Below, in pieces: positions 14,326 to 22,407 of a stretch of DNA of 37,789 bases. Position 1 is the first letter of the stretch, and each line of letters opens with the position of its first letter. The notes below the pieces were generated by a model, which was not told the DNA's origin, ran no database searches, and was given only the letters and a program-made list of their open reading frames with translations. Location: assembly GCA_021201185.1 (NCBI GenBank), contig JAJQFJ010000057.1:52407-90195 (forward strand). The letters are read 5' to 3'. Position numbers and translations under genes: made by a program. This DNA comes from Clostridiales bacterium. Lineage in GTDB: Bacteria > Bacillota > Clostridia > Oscillospirales > Oscillospiraceae.

Positions 14326-15759
14326 ATGAACAAACTCAAGTCCGGCTTCGGCGCGGTTGGCCGGTTCTTTGCGGACTTCGGCCATGCGATTGCCGATGGC
14401 GACATCTTCGTCAAGCTCTCCCTGGTCTGGTTCGGCGCAGGTTATCTGGGCCGGAAGCAGTACATCAAGGCCATCATCATGACTGCCCTGGAGGCGCTCA
14501 TCATCGCCTACACCGTTCTGGTGGGCATTCCCTACATCTCCGACTTTGGCACCCTGGGCACGGTTCAGCAGGAATCCGTGTTCAACCCGGTGACCATGCA
14601 GAACGAGTTTAACGACTATGACAACTCCTTCATGATCCTGCTCTTTTCCGTCGTCACCCTGGTCGTCTGGGCGTTTACCATCTATATCTGGATGTACAAC
14701 GTCAAAAACGTCTACCGCCTCCAGAAGGATCAGGAGCACGGCAAGCACGTCAACAACTTCCGGGAGGACCTGAACGACTACATTAACCAGAAGTTCTACA
14801 TCGTCCTCCTGGCCCTCCCCATCGCGGGTGTGGTGATTTTTACCGTCGTGCCGCTGATCATCATGATCTTTGTGGCCTTCACCAACTACGACCAAAACCA
14901 TATGCCTCCCAGCGCCCTGTTTGACTGGGTGGGCCTGGATAACTTTATCAACCTGTTCGGCGGCGGCGGCATGACCGTATCCTTCGGCTATGCCTTCGTC
15001 CGGGTGCTGGGCTGGACCCTGGTGTGGTCCTTCTTCGCCACCCTGACCACCTACTTCGGCGGCATCCTCATGGCCCTGCTGGTCAACGGCAAGACCACCA
15101 TGTGGAAGTCCATGTGGCGGGTGCTGTTCATGATTACCATTGCCGTGCCCCAGTTCGTATCCCTGCTGCTGGTGCGGAACTTCTTCGCCGACAACGGCAT
15201 TATGAACACCATCCTGCAAAACATCGGTCTGACCGGGTTCCTACAGGATATCGGGTTGATCTCCGGCAACTACATACCATTCCTGACAGCGCCAGGGTGG
15301 GCCCATGTGATGATCATCATTATCAACATCTGGATCGGCGTGCCCTACCAGATGCTCATCGCCAATGGCGTGCTGATGAACATCCCCTCCGAGCAGCTGG
15401 AGAGCGCTTCCATCGACGGGGCCAACTCCTGGCAGACCTTCTGGAACATCACCATGCCCTACGTATTCAGCGTCACAGGGCCTGCTCTGGTCACCGACTT
15501 CGTCAAGAATATCAACAACTTCAACGTGATTTATCTGCTCACCTCCAACTTCTACACCACCACCGACCAGGCCATGGCCAACTCCCAGGCAAAGGAGACC
15601 GACCTGCTGGTGACCTGGCTGTTCACGCTGACCCAGGACTACTACAACTACAAGATGGCCGCCACCATCGGCATCGTCATCTTCGTCATCTGCGCTGTCT
15701 TCACACTGGTGGCCTTTAACAGGGTAGTGGCCCGCACCGGAGAGGGGGATTTCGCGTAA
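14326..15759 (+). CDS. sugar ABC transporter permease, MalF/GanP type
   Basis: The 477-residue product is an inner-membrane permease of the carbohydrate uptake class 1 family. It carries an N-terminal extension with two extra membrane segments (~48-72 and ~103-126) joined by a loop, as in MalF/GanP rather than shorter MalG-like subunits. The conserved permease domain begins near residue 155. The EAA loop that docks the ATPase is SASIDGANSWQTFWNITMP (~360-378). ATG 14326 follows AAGGAGG with 7-nt spacing. The stop codon overlaps the start of the next permease by one base (TAATG), so they are translationally coupled. No ATP-binding subunit is encoded in the window, so a shared MsmX-type ATPase is expected. 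Confidence 0.92.
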   Translation: MNKLKSGFGAVGRFFADFGHAIADGDIFVKLSLVWFGAGYLGRKQYIKAIIMTALEALIIAYTVLVGIPYISDFGTLGTVQQESVFNPVTMQNEFNDYDNSFMILLFSVVTLVVWAFTIYIWMYNVKNVYRLQKDQEHGKHVNNFREDLNDYINQKFYIVLLALPIAGVVIFTVVPLIIMIFVAFTNYDQNHMPPSALFDWVGLDNFINLFGGGGMTVSFGYAFVRVLGWTLVWSFFATLTTYFGGILMALLVNGKTTMWKSMWRVLFMITIAVPQFVSLLLVRNFFADNGIMNTILQNIGLTGFLQDIGLISGNYIPFLTAPGWAHVMIIIINIWIGVPYQMLIANGVLMNIPSEQLESASIDGANSWQTFWNITMPYVFSVTGPALVTDFVKNINNFNVIYLLTSNFYTTTDQAMANSQAKETDLLVTWLFTLTQDYYNYKMAATIGIVIFVICAVFTLVAFNRVVARTGEGDFA

Positions 15760-16604
15760 TGAAACGGAAATATGTCAATATTGTCCTCAAGCAGGTGGTG
15801 CTGGCTGTGCTGGCCCTGATCTGGCTGGTCCCCATCATCTGGCTGGTGGTCACCTCCTTCAGCGCCTACAACGGGCGCAACACCTCCACCTTCTTCCCCT
15901 CGGAGTGGAGCCTGACCCAGTATGAGAAGCTGCTCTCCGGCGCAGACACCGTGGCCAACTTCCCCGCCTGGTTCATGAACACGCTGATCATCGCAATTGC
16001 GACCTGCGTCATCTCCACCCTGTTTGTGCTCATGGTGGCCTATGCCTTTGCCTGCATGGACTTCCGGGGCAGCAAGGGATTGCAGAACCTGTCCGTCATC
16101 GTCAACCTGTTCCCGGGCGTCCTGTCCATGATCGCCGTCTACTTCGTGCTGAAGTCGGTGGGCCTGACCAACAGCCATCTGGGCCTGATTCTGGTCTACT
16201 CCGGCTCCTCCGGTCTGGGCTATCTGATTGCCAAGGGCTTCTTCGGGACGGTGCCCAAGGCCCTCCAGGAGGCCGCCAAGCTGGACGGTGCCAGCGAGGC
16301 CCGGTGCTTTGTCCAGGTGGTGCTGCCCATGAGCCGTCCCATCATCGTCTACACCATCATCAGCTCCTTCCTGGTGCCCTGGATGGACTTCGTCTACGCC
16401 AAGATGATTCTGAACGCAGGCGTGTCCTCCCAGTGGACCGTGGCCATCGGCCTGTATAATATGCTGGACAAGAGCCTGATCAACACCTATTTCGGCCAGT
16501 TCTGCGCCGGCGGTGTGCTGATCTCCATCCCCATCTCTATCCTGTACATCATTATGCAGAAATTCTACGTCGAAGGTGTTACCGGAGGCGCTGTCAAGGG
16601 CTAA
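15759..16604 (+). CDS. sugar ABC transporter permease, MalG/GanQ type
   Basis: The 281-residue product has six predicted membrane segments and the standard length for MalG-type partners. The EAA loop is QEAAKLDGASEARCFVQVVLP (~170-190). The C-terminus (YVEGVTGGAVKG) is the typical ending of MalG-type permeases (GLTAGAVKG in many relatives). It starts at the last base of the preceding permease's stop codon. It would pair with the MalF-type subunit to form the channel for the oligosaccharide delivered by the lipoprotein at 12808. Confidence 0.93.
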   Translation: MKRKYVNIVLKQVVLAVLALIWLVPIIWLVVTSFSAYNGRNTSTFFPSEWSLTQYEKLLSGADTVANFPAWFMNTLIIAIATCVISTLFVLMVAYAFACMDFRGSKGLQNLSVIVNLFPGVLSMIAVYFVLKSVGLTNSHLGLILVYSGSSGLGYLIAKGFFGTVPKALQEAAKLDGASEARCFVQVVLPMSRPIIVYTIISSFLVPWMDFVYAKMILNAGVSSQWTVAIGLYNMLDKSLINTYFGQFCAGGVLISIPISILYIIMQKFYVEGVTGGAVKG

Positions 16605-16621
16605 GCCGTCGGGCTTGCCAG

Positions 16622-16657
16622 GGACTGCCCCGCTGCTCCACTGCGGTGGGGCAGTCC
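16622..16657 (+). other. strong hairpin after the permease genes
   Basis: GGACTGCCCC (16622-16631) pairs perfectly with GGGGCAGTCC (16648-16657). It is followed by GTCTGCC, not a T tract, so it may act as an mRNA-stabilising stem protecting the upstream transcript rather than as a terminator. A second small stem, CATCCG/CGGATG, lies at 16681-16698. Confidence 0.5.
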
Positions 16658-16732
16658 GTCTGCCGGGAGAGGCGGGAAGCCATCCGTCCTCCCGGATGTA
16701 CCCTGAAATGAATCGGAAAGGGATTGGAGCTT

Positions 16733-18571
16733 ATGAGCCAATTTGTGGTCAACATCATCCACCGGCCGGAGATGGTGCCGGAGTATGCGGAGAAGGTCAC
16801 CGGTCACGGCAAGGCGGAGGACCTGGGCCGGAAGGCGTTGCTGACCGAGAGTCTGGATATCTTCAAGACCCAGCAGCAGCTGGCCCACGAGAACGGCCTG
16901 AAAACCACCATTCAGATGACCTACGCCAGCCTGTTCAACGACGAGGCGGTGGAGCTTGCCAAGGAGGATCACGCCAAATACGGCGACGAGATCGCCCTGA
17001 GCCTGCTGGGCCTGCCCTGCAAGGAGTTCCGGGAGAAGTACCAGACCAAGGACTTCTGCATCTGGATGTTCTCCATGGAGGACAAGAAAGCCATCGTCAC
17101 CGATGTCTTTGAAAAGTTCCATGAGCGCTTCGGCTTCTACCCGGAGTCCACCGGCTCCTATTATATGGATGCCGACCTGATCAACTTCATCAAGGAGAAA
17201 TACCCCTCTGTCAAGTGCGCTGTGGCCACCTGCTGGGAGGAGGGTCCCAAGGCCTACCACACCTGCAACAACAGCTGGTACACCTTTATGGACGGCGGCC
17301 CCTGGGCCCCCTGGATTCCCTCCAAGGTCAACACCCATGCCCCCGCCGCCAACGAGGAGGAGGACTCCGGCATCGTGGCCATCCCCCACCTGAGCCGGGA
17401 CCTGATCGCCTGCTACGACGGCAACGGCTCCAACTTTGGCACCCATCCCCAGAACGTCCTCCGGGGTATGATTTACGACACCGAGACCTGGGAGTACCCC
17501 TATCTCTACAATCTCATCGACCAGTACCGTTATCAGGAGAAGTTCAACAACGGCTACGCCTACAACATGATGTTCGTCGGCCCCGGCTGGATGAACAAGA
17601 TGGGCCGGTGGGAGTCCCCCTATGAGCTGCTGAAAAAGAGCTACGCCGACGGCTGCGCCTATTACGGCAAGCTGAAAAAGGAGGGCAAGCTGCTGGACCT
17701 TACCATGAGCGAGTTTGCCGACTTCTACCGGGCCAAGAAGCATTACACCGAGCCGGAGTGCGCTCTGTGGCGGGACATCCTCTACGGCAGCGACAAGCAG
17801 CTCTTCTGGTACTGCGACCCCAATATGCGGGCCTGCGTCAACATGGACCAGGGCGGCGCCATCGTGGACCTGCGGCCCTATGCCGCCAAGCTCTATTGGC
17901 CGGTGGGCATCGGCACCCCCCATGTCACCGACGCCAGCTACCCCTTCCTCATCCAGGAGAAGTACCGGGCGGGCTACTTCACCCATTATGCCGGTGAGGG
18001 CACCATCCGCAGCGCCAAGCTGTGTCACAACGGGGAGGAGGTCGATCTGGCCCTCTGCCGCACCAAGGCCCACTTCTCCCAGGAGGGGAGCGACCGGGTG
18101 CTGACCCTGGACCCGGTGGAGGTGGTGTTCTCCGACCTGACCGTCAAACTCCAGACCGTCATCACCTTCCGGGAGGGAGACAGCTCCATCCGCATCGACC
18201 GGAACATCCTGGAGATGAGCGACCCGGAGGCAGAGGTGGACATCAACGAGTACATGGTGGGCTGCTACGGCACCACCGAGTACGCCGAGGACATGACCAG
18301 CCTGACCCTATCCGCCGTAAAGGGAGAGGGCGCAGTGTCCCTGCCCTATGAGTACAAGTGCCGGGAGGTGTCCATCCCCGGGGCGGACCGGGTGTCCTGC
18401 ACCCTGCCTCCCATCCAGACCAGGGTCTCCCTGCTGTGCGAGGGACCGGAAAAGGCGGGCTACTTCAAGGAGGGCTATGCCTTCAGCCCCATGTTCACCC
18501 TGGGCTATACCGGGAAACTCTGTGAAAAGGAGGTCTTTACCACATGGCTCAAGCTGGAAAGGGCAAACTGA
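16733..18571 (+). CDS. uncharacterised 612-residue protein, probable carbohydrate-active enzyme with a barrel and C-terminal beta domain
   Basis: I cannot assign this to a characterised family. Residues ~1-330 look like an alpha/beta barrel of the glycoside hydrolase/deacetylase type: alternating strands and helices, aromatic-rich loops (STGSYYMDADLINF with Glu138 just before, CWEEGPKAYHTCNNSWYTF, GGPWAPWIPSKVNTHAP) and acidic residues such as Glu138, Asp147 and the YDTETWEYPY segment. Residues ~380-612 are strand-rich and look like a beta-sandwich. It faintly recalls the DUF3863/DUF3864 proteins, but this is recall, not a search. No signal peptide is present, so it is cytoplasmic. ATG 16733 follows AAAGGGA by 9 nt. 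It lies directly behind the importer and overlaps the zinc-ribbon gene, which implies a role in processing the imported sugar. Confidence 0.6.
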   Translation: MSQFVVNIIHRPEMVPEYAEKVTGHGKAEDLGRKALLTESLDIFKTQQQLAHENGLKTTIQMTYASLFNDEAVELAKEDHAKYGDEIALSLLGLPCKEFREKYQTKDFCIWMFSMEDKKAIVTDVFEKFHERFGFYPESTGSYYMDADLINFIKEKYPSVKCAVATCWEEGPKAYHTCNNSWYTFMDGGPWAPWIPSKVNTHAPAANEEEDSGIVAIPHLSRDLIACYDGNGSNFGTHPQNVLRGMIYDTETWEYPYLYNLIDQYRYQEKFNNGYAYNMMFVGPGWMNKMGRWESPYELLKKSYADGCAYYGKLKKEGKLLDLTMSEFADFYRAKKHYTEPECALWRDILYGSDKQLFWYCDPNMRACVNMDQGGAIVDLRPYAAKLYWPVGIGTPHVTDASYPFLIQEKYRAGYFTHYAGEGTIRSAKLCHNGEEVDLALCRTKAHFSQEGSDRVLTLDPVEVVFSDLTVKLQTVITFREGDSSIRIDRNILEMSDPEAEVDINEYMVGCYGTTEYAEDMTSLTLSAVKGEGAVSLPYEYKCREVSIPGADRVSCTLPPIQTRVSLLCEGPEKAGYFKEGYAFSPMFTLGYTGKLCEKEVFTTWLKLERAN

Positions 18572-18774
18572 ACTACCGCTGCCCCTCCTGCTTTATGCGG
18601 GATCTGGACATTGACATGTTCTATGACAGCGACAAGGGCGAATACTATTGTATCCGCTGCCAGTACACCGGCACGGAGGAGGACGTCCTGGCGAAGAACC
18701 AGCTGGCCCGGTTCCGTTACCGGGACATGATGAAGCGGTTCTCCATGGAGGACTTCGAGACCTTCGACAAGTGA
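18544..18774 (+). CDS. small zinc-ribbon protein, 76 residues
   Basis: The protein has two Cys pairs, C-P-S-C (~13-16) and C-I-R-C (~37-40), spaced as in a rubredoxin-like or zinc-ribbon fold. A helical, charged tail follows (ARFRYRDMMKRFSMEDFETFDK). The start overlaps the end of the 612-residue gene by 28 nt in another frame, and AAGGAGG lies 10 nt upstream, inside that gene. The strong ribosome site argues that it is real and co-translated. The function is unknown; zinc-ribbons of this size often bind nucleic acid or a protein partner. A terminator-like hairpin follows. Confidence 0.75.
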   Translation: MAQAGKGKLNYRCPSCFMRDLDIDMFYDSDKGEYYCIRCQYTGTEEDVLAKNQLARFRYRDMMKRFSMEDFETFDK

Positions 18775-18784
18775 TGACAAAAAA

Positions 18785-18816
18785 ACAGGGCCAGCCTCTT
18801 GGGAGACTGGCCCTGT
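18785..18816 (+). terminator. terminator-like hairpin after the zinc-ribbon gene (copy 1 of a duplicated stem)
   Basis: ACAGGGCCAG (18785-18794) pairs with CTGGCCCTGT (18807-18816), extended inside by CTC/GAG. An A run precedes it, so on the minus strand it has a T tract; on the plus strand only TAAGT follows. The same arms recur at 19059-19088. Confidence 0.55.
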
Positions 18817-19129
18817 AAGTCCCCGCAAGAAGACTACTCTAAAAACTGTTAGAATTCCAAAATTAAGTAAGCCCACCGCAGGAGTTTTGTTGCGTTAGCA
18901 ACAAAATAAAATGAAACTGTGCTTTTAGCCGGGCGTGTACCGGCAAAAGCACTCAGGGAGGCGACGACTGTGCGAGCGAAGCGAGTGCGGAGAGGAGCCG
19001 CACAATCGAACCAAATGCTTGCATTTGGTTCGAGAGCCTGTCGTAAACGACAGGCTCTCAGGGCCAGCCTCCCATGAGACTGGCCCTGCCTATGCGCCTG
19101 TGTGCGCTCATTATGACCAAAAAGGACTG
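18817..19129. repeat. intergenic array of perfect hairpins
   Basis: This gene-free stretch holds consecutive inverted repeats: TTTTGTTGC/GCAACAAAA (18885-18893 with 18898-18906); GTGCTTTT..CCGG with CCGG..AAAAGCAC (18919-18952); TGTGCG/CGCACA (18969-18974 with 18999-19004); a 13-bp pair ending TTTGGTTCGA (19006-19018 with 19021-19033); a 12-bp pair GAGAGCCTGTCG/CGACAGGCTCTC (19032-19043 with 19048-19059); and CAGGGCCAG/CTGGCCCTG (19059-19067 with 19080-19088). The last repeats the stem at 18786-18815. No convincing ORF crosses it. It looks like a mosaic intergenic repeat or a degenerate non-autonomous element. The genomic copy number is unknown from here. Confidence 0.75.
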
Positions 19130-20242
19130 ATGAACCACATGACCAACTGGATTTCCGGCGTAGACCTCTCCACCCTGGCCGAGGTGGAACAGTGCGGCGG
19201 CGCCTTCCGGGACCGGGGGCGGGAGGCGGACGCCATGACCCTCCTCCATGAGCGGGGGGCGAACCTGGTGCGGCTCCGGCTGTGGAACGACCCCTATTCC
19301 CCCCAGGGCGAGCCCTACGGGGCGGGGACCTGTGACCTGAACTGCGTCCTCTCCCTGGCCCTCCGGGCGAAGGCCCTGGGCATGGACTGGATGCTGGACA
19401 TTCACTACAGCGACTTCTGGGCGGACCCGGGCAAGCAGCGGCTTCCCAAGGCCTGGGTGGGCCTGGACGAGGAAGGGCTTGTGGAGGCGGTGTATGCCTA
19501 CACCGCCCAGGTGCTGTCTTCCCTCCGGGACTGCGGCGCTTCGCCCCAGTATGTGGCGGTGGGCAACGAGCTGACCTACGGCCTGCTGTGGCCTCTGGGG
19601 CGGACGCCCCGATATAAGACCATCGCCCGGCTCCTCTCCGCCGGTATTCGCGCCGTGCGGGAGCAGGCCCCGGACGCCCTGGTCATGCTCCATCTGGACA
19701 ACGGGGGGAACAACGAGCTGTACCGCACCTGGTTCGACCACTACCGGCAGGAGGGGGGCGCAGACTTCGACCTGATCGGCCTGTCCTACTATCCCTTCTG
19801 GCACGGGACCATGGAGATGCTCCGGGACAATCTCCACGACCTGGCGGACCGCTTCGGCAAACCCATGGTGGTGGCGGAGACCTCCTCCGGCTTCACCCTG
19901 GAGGACTACGCCCAGTATGAGCGGCTCTCTCCGGAAAACCGGAAGGGAATGGCGGGCACCCGCAAGCTGGCGGAGCACATCGACTACCCCATGACCCCGG
20001 AGGGACAGCGGGACTATCTCCGGGACATCGTGGACACCGTCCGGCAGACGCCTCACGGCCTGGGCCGGGGCTTCATCTACTGGGAGCCCGCCTGGATTCC
20101 CGTCCCCGGCAGCCAGTGGGCCAACGACTGCGTCTTTTCCTACATCCAGGAGCCGGGGCCGGGGGGCAACGAGTGGGCGAACCAGGCACTCTTCGACTAC
20201 GAGGGCAACGGACTGCCCGCTCTGGAGATGCTGGGAAGATAA
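19130..20242 (+). CDS. GH53 family endo-beta-1,4-galactanase (arabinogalactan endo-galactosidase), no signal peptide
   Basis: The ~370-residue product is a GH53 clan GH-A barrel. N-terminal GVDLSTLAEVE, then VRLRLWNDP and the very typical LDIHYSDFWADPGKQ segment identify the family. The acid/base is Glu147 in VGNELTYGLLWP and the nucleophile is Glu250 in VVAETSSGF; YWEPAWIPV closes the active site. GH53 enzymes cut beta-1,4-galactan and galacto-oligosaccharides. Characterised bacterial ones are usually secreted, but nothing upstream here encodes a signal peptide, so an intracellular role on imported oligomers is inferred. Start choice is uncertain: ATG 19130 has AAAAAGGA only 3 nt away, and ATG 19139 has it 12 nt away. 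Codons upstream of these run through the hairpin array and are rejected. Confidence 0.9.
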   Translation: MNHMTNWISGVDLSTLAEVEQCGGAFRDRGREADAMTLLHERGANLVRLRLWNDPYSPQGEPYGAGTCDLNCVLSLALRAKALGMDWMLDIHYSDFWADPGKQRLPKAWVGLDEEGLVEAVYAYTAQVLSSLRDCGASPQYVAVGNELTYGLLWPLGRTPRYKTIARLLSAGIRAVREQAPDALVMLHLDNGGNNELYRTWFDHYRQEGGADFDLIGLSYYPFWHGTMEMLRDNLHDLADRFGKPMVVAETSSGFTLEDYAQYERLSPENRKGMAGTRKLAEHIDYPMTPEGQRDYLRDIVDTVRQTPHGLGRGFIYWEPAWIPVPGSQWANDCVFSYIQEPGPGGNEWANQALFDYEGNGLPALEMLGR

Positions 20243-20281
20243 TCCCACAGTCAAGTCTGCGGAAAAATCCACAAAAAAGCG

Positions 20282-20309
20282 TTGCAAAAAAACAGTTTGC
20301 GTGTACAAT
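20282..20309 (+). promoter_or_regulatory. promoter of the nucleotidyltransferase-galE unit
   Basis: -35 TTGCAA (20282-20287) and -10 TACAAT (20304-20309) are 16 bp apart. They lie 35 bp upstream of the nucleotidyltransferase start. No TTGCGCAA octamer is present here, so this unit is probably outside the local LacI regulon. Confidence 0.65.
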
Positions 20310-20344
20310 GGTAGATGAAATCAAGGAAAAGGGGAGAAACGCAC

Positions 20345-21262
20345 ATGGGCAGACCGATTCTGGTGGTCATGGCCGCCGGTATGGGCAGCCGCTTCGGCGG
20401 GCTGAAGCAGATCACCCCGGTGGACGACGAGGGACACATCATTATGGATTTCTCCCTCTACGACGCCCGGCGGGCCGGATTTGAGAAGGTGGTCTTTGTC
20501 ATCAAACAGGCCATCGATGACACCTTCCGGGCCAACATCGGCCGACGGATGGAGCCATATTTTGACGTGAAATATGTCTATCAGGAGCTGGACCGGCTGC
20601 CGGAGGGCTACCGTGTGCCGGAGGGCCGGGTGAAGCCCTGGGGCACCGCCCATGCCATCGCCTGCGCCGCCCCCGAGCTGGACGGCCCCTTTGCGGTGGT
20701 CAACGCCGACGACTTCTACGGGCGCACCTCCTTCCGGACCATCTATGACTTCCTCTCCGGGGACGCCCCGGAGAACTGCCAGGCCATGGTGGGCTATCGC
20801 CTGAAAAACACCGTCACGGAAAACGGCTATGTGGCCCGGGGCGTCTGTCAGGTGGAGGACGGGCTGCTGGTGGACATCACCGAGCGCACCCACATCGAGA
20901 CCCGTCCGGATGGCATCGTCTACACGGAAAACGGCACGGACTTCCTGCCCCTGGACGGGGACAGCCTGGTCTCCATGAACCTCTGGGGCTTCCACGAGGG
21001 GATGAAGGACGAGTTCACCGGCCGGTTCCCCGCCTTCCTGGATGCCAACCTGCCCGTCAATCCCATCAAATGCGAGTATTACCTCCCCTCTGTGGCCAAC
21101 GCCCAGATCCAGGAGGGGAGAGGCACCATCCGGGTCCTGCCCACCGAGGAGCAGTGGCACGGCGTGACCTACCGGGAGGACCTGCCCTCGGTGCAGGAGG
21201 CCGTCCGGCAGATGAAGAACGAGGGCATCTATCCCCGGCGGCTGTGGGAGACCAACGCCTAA
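20345..21262 (+). CDS. sugar-1-phosphate nucleotidyltransferase family protein
   Basis: The 305-residue product has a GT-A nucleotidyltransferase fold. The N-terminal signature VVMAAGMGSRFGGLKQ (residues ~6-21) is the G-x-G-x-R nucleotide-binding loop, followed by the sugar-phosphate lysine region. FAVVNADDFYG (~117-127) holds the metal-binding aspartates. The likely reaction is NTP plus a hexose-1-phosphate to NDP-hexose. It is related to UTP-glucose-1-phosphate uridylyltransferases but differs from typical GalU/GtaB, so the sugar and nucleotide are not certain. It is 28 nt upstream of galE on the same strand and probably co-transcribed, which suggests a UDP-glucose or UDP-galactose supply role. 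AAGGGGAG lies at a good distance before ATG 20345. Confidence 0.8.
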   Translation: MGRPILVVMAAGMGSRFGGLKQITPVDDEGHIIMDFSLYDARRAGFEKVVFVIKQAIDDTFRANIGRRMEPYFDVKYVYQELDRLPEGYRVPEGRVKPWGTAHAIACAAPELDGPFAVVNADDFYGRTSFRTIYDFLSGDAPENCQAMVGYRLKNTVTENGYVARGVCQVEDGLLVDITERTHIETRPDGIVYTENGTDFLPLDGDSLVSMNLWGFHEGMKDEFTGRFPAFLDANLPVNPIKCEYYLPSVANAQIQEGRGTIRVLPTEEQWHGVTYREDLPSVQEAVRQMKNEGIYPRRLWETNA

Positions 21263-21290
21263 TCGTAAAGACAAAAAGGAGGAAATTCAC

Positions 21291-22310
21291 ATGACAGTTT
21301 TAGTGACCGGCGGCAGCGGGTACATCGGAAGCCACACCTGCCTGGAGCTGCTCAACGCCGGGTATGACGTGGTGGTCATCGACAATCTCTGCAACTCCAG
21401 CCCCAAGTCCCTCCAGCGGGTGGAGGAGCTGGCAGGGGGAAAGCACATCCCCTTCTATCAGGCGGACGTCCGTGACCGGGCGGCCCTGACTAAAATCTTC
21501 GAGGAGCACACCATCGACTTTGTCATCCACTTCGCCGGGCTCAAGGCGGTAGGGGAGTCGGTGGCCAAGCCCCTGGCCTACTATGACAACAATCTGAACG
21601 CCACCATGACCCTGTGCGACGTCATGGGGAGCCACGGCTGCAAGCGCATCGTGTTCTCCTCCTCCGCCACGGTGTACTCCGGTGACAACGAGATGCCCCT
21701 CTCCGAGAGCAGCAGGACGGGCAACTGCACCAACCCCTACGGCTGGACCAAGTACATGGGAGAACAGATCCTCCGGGACATCGCCAAGGCTGACCCGGAG
21801 TGGTCGGTGTGCAACCTCCGGTATTTCAACCCTGTGGGCGCTCACGAGAGCGGCCTCATCGGCGAGGACCCCAAGGACATCCCCAACAACCTGATGCCCT
21901 ATATCTCCCAGACCGCCATCGGCCGGAGAGACCACCTCTCCGTCTTTGGCAACGACTACGACACCCCCGACGGTACCGGCGTCCGGGACTATATCCACGT
22001 GGTCGATCTGGCCCGGGGCCATGTGGCCGCCCTGTCCTATCTCCAGGACCACAAGGGCGAGTGCATCTTCAACCTGGGTACCGGCGTGGGCTACAGCGTG
22101 CTGGACATGGTGCATGCCTTTGAGACCGCCAACGGCATCGACGTGCCCTACGAGATCGCGCCCCGCCGCCCGGGCGACCTGGCCACCGTCTACTCCAGCC
22201 CGGAGAAGAGCCGCCAGGTGCTGGGCTGGGAGGCCACCCACAGCCTGGAGGATATGTGCCGGGACACCTGGCACTGGCAGAGCATGAATCCCAACGGCTA
22301 CCAGGACTGA
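21291..22310 (+). CDS. galE: UDP-glucose 4-epimerase
   Basis: The 339-residue product is an extended-SDR enzyme that interconverts UDP-galactose and UDP-glucose with bound NAD. The Rossmann motif is TGGSGYIGSH (~6-15). The catalytic pair is Tyr150-x-x-x-Lys154 (YGWTK), with SSSATVYSG (~121-129) providing the catalytic Ser/Thr. NYFNP-type sequence appears as RYFNPVGAH. AAAAGGAGG is a strong ribosome site before ATG 21291. It closes the carbohydrate block and links galactose release by the GH53 enzyme to the Leloir pathway. galK and galT are absent from this window. A bidirectional terminator follows. Confidence 0.96.
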   Translation: MTVLVTGGSGYIGSHTCLELLNAGYDVVVIDNLCNSSPKSLQRVEELAGGKHIPFYQADVRDRAALTKIFEEHTIDFVIHFAGLKAVGESVAKPLAYYDNNLNATMTLCDVMGSHGCKRIVFSSSATVYSGDNEMPLSESSRTGNCTNPYGWTKYMGEQILRDIAKADPEWSVCNLRYFNPVGAHESGLIGEDPKDIPNNLMPYISQTAIGRRDHLSVFGNDYDTPDGTGVRDYIHVVDLARGHVAALSYLQDHKGECIFNLGTGVGYSVLDMVHAFETANGIDVPYEIAPRRPGDLATVYSSPEKSRQVLGWEATHSLEDMCRDTWHWQSMNPNGYQD

Positions 22311-22351
22311 CACCATCTTACCCCTTTGAAGCTGACAACCACCCATACCGC

Positions 22352-22397
22352 AAAAAAGGCATCTGCCCGGAACCGCCCGGACAGATGCCTTTTCTCT
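22352..22397. terminator. bidirectional terminator between galE and the aminotransferase gene
   Basis: AAAAGGCATCTG (22354-22365) pairs with CAGATGCCTTTT (22382-22393), enclosing CCGG/CCGG-type bases. A runs precede and T runs follow the stem, so it works on both strands for the two convergent genes. Confidence 0.9.
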
Positions 22398-22407
22398 GTG
22401 ATTTACC

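Noticed and set aside
18817..19088. CRISPR-like array of repeats
   Set aside because: The hairpins differ from each other and there are no equal-length spacers between identical direct repeats; no cas gene is in the window.
18935..19129. Extended N-terminus of the GH53 gene through the hairpin array
   Set aside because: The added codons are made of the perfect inverted repeats, lack GH53 similarity and have no ribosome site; the family sequence begins near 19139.
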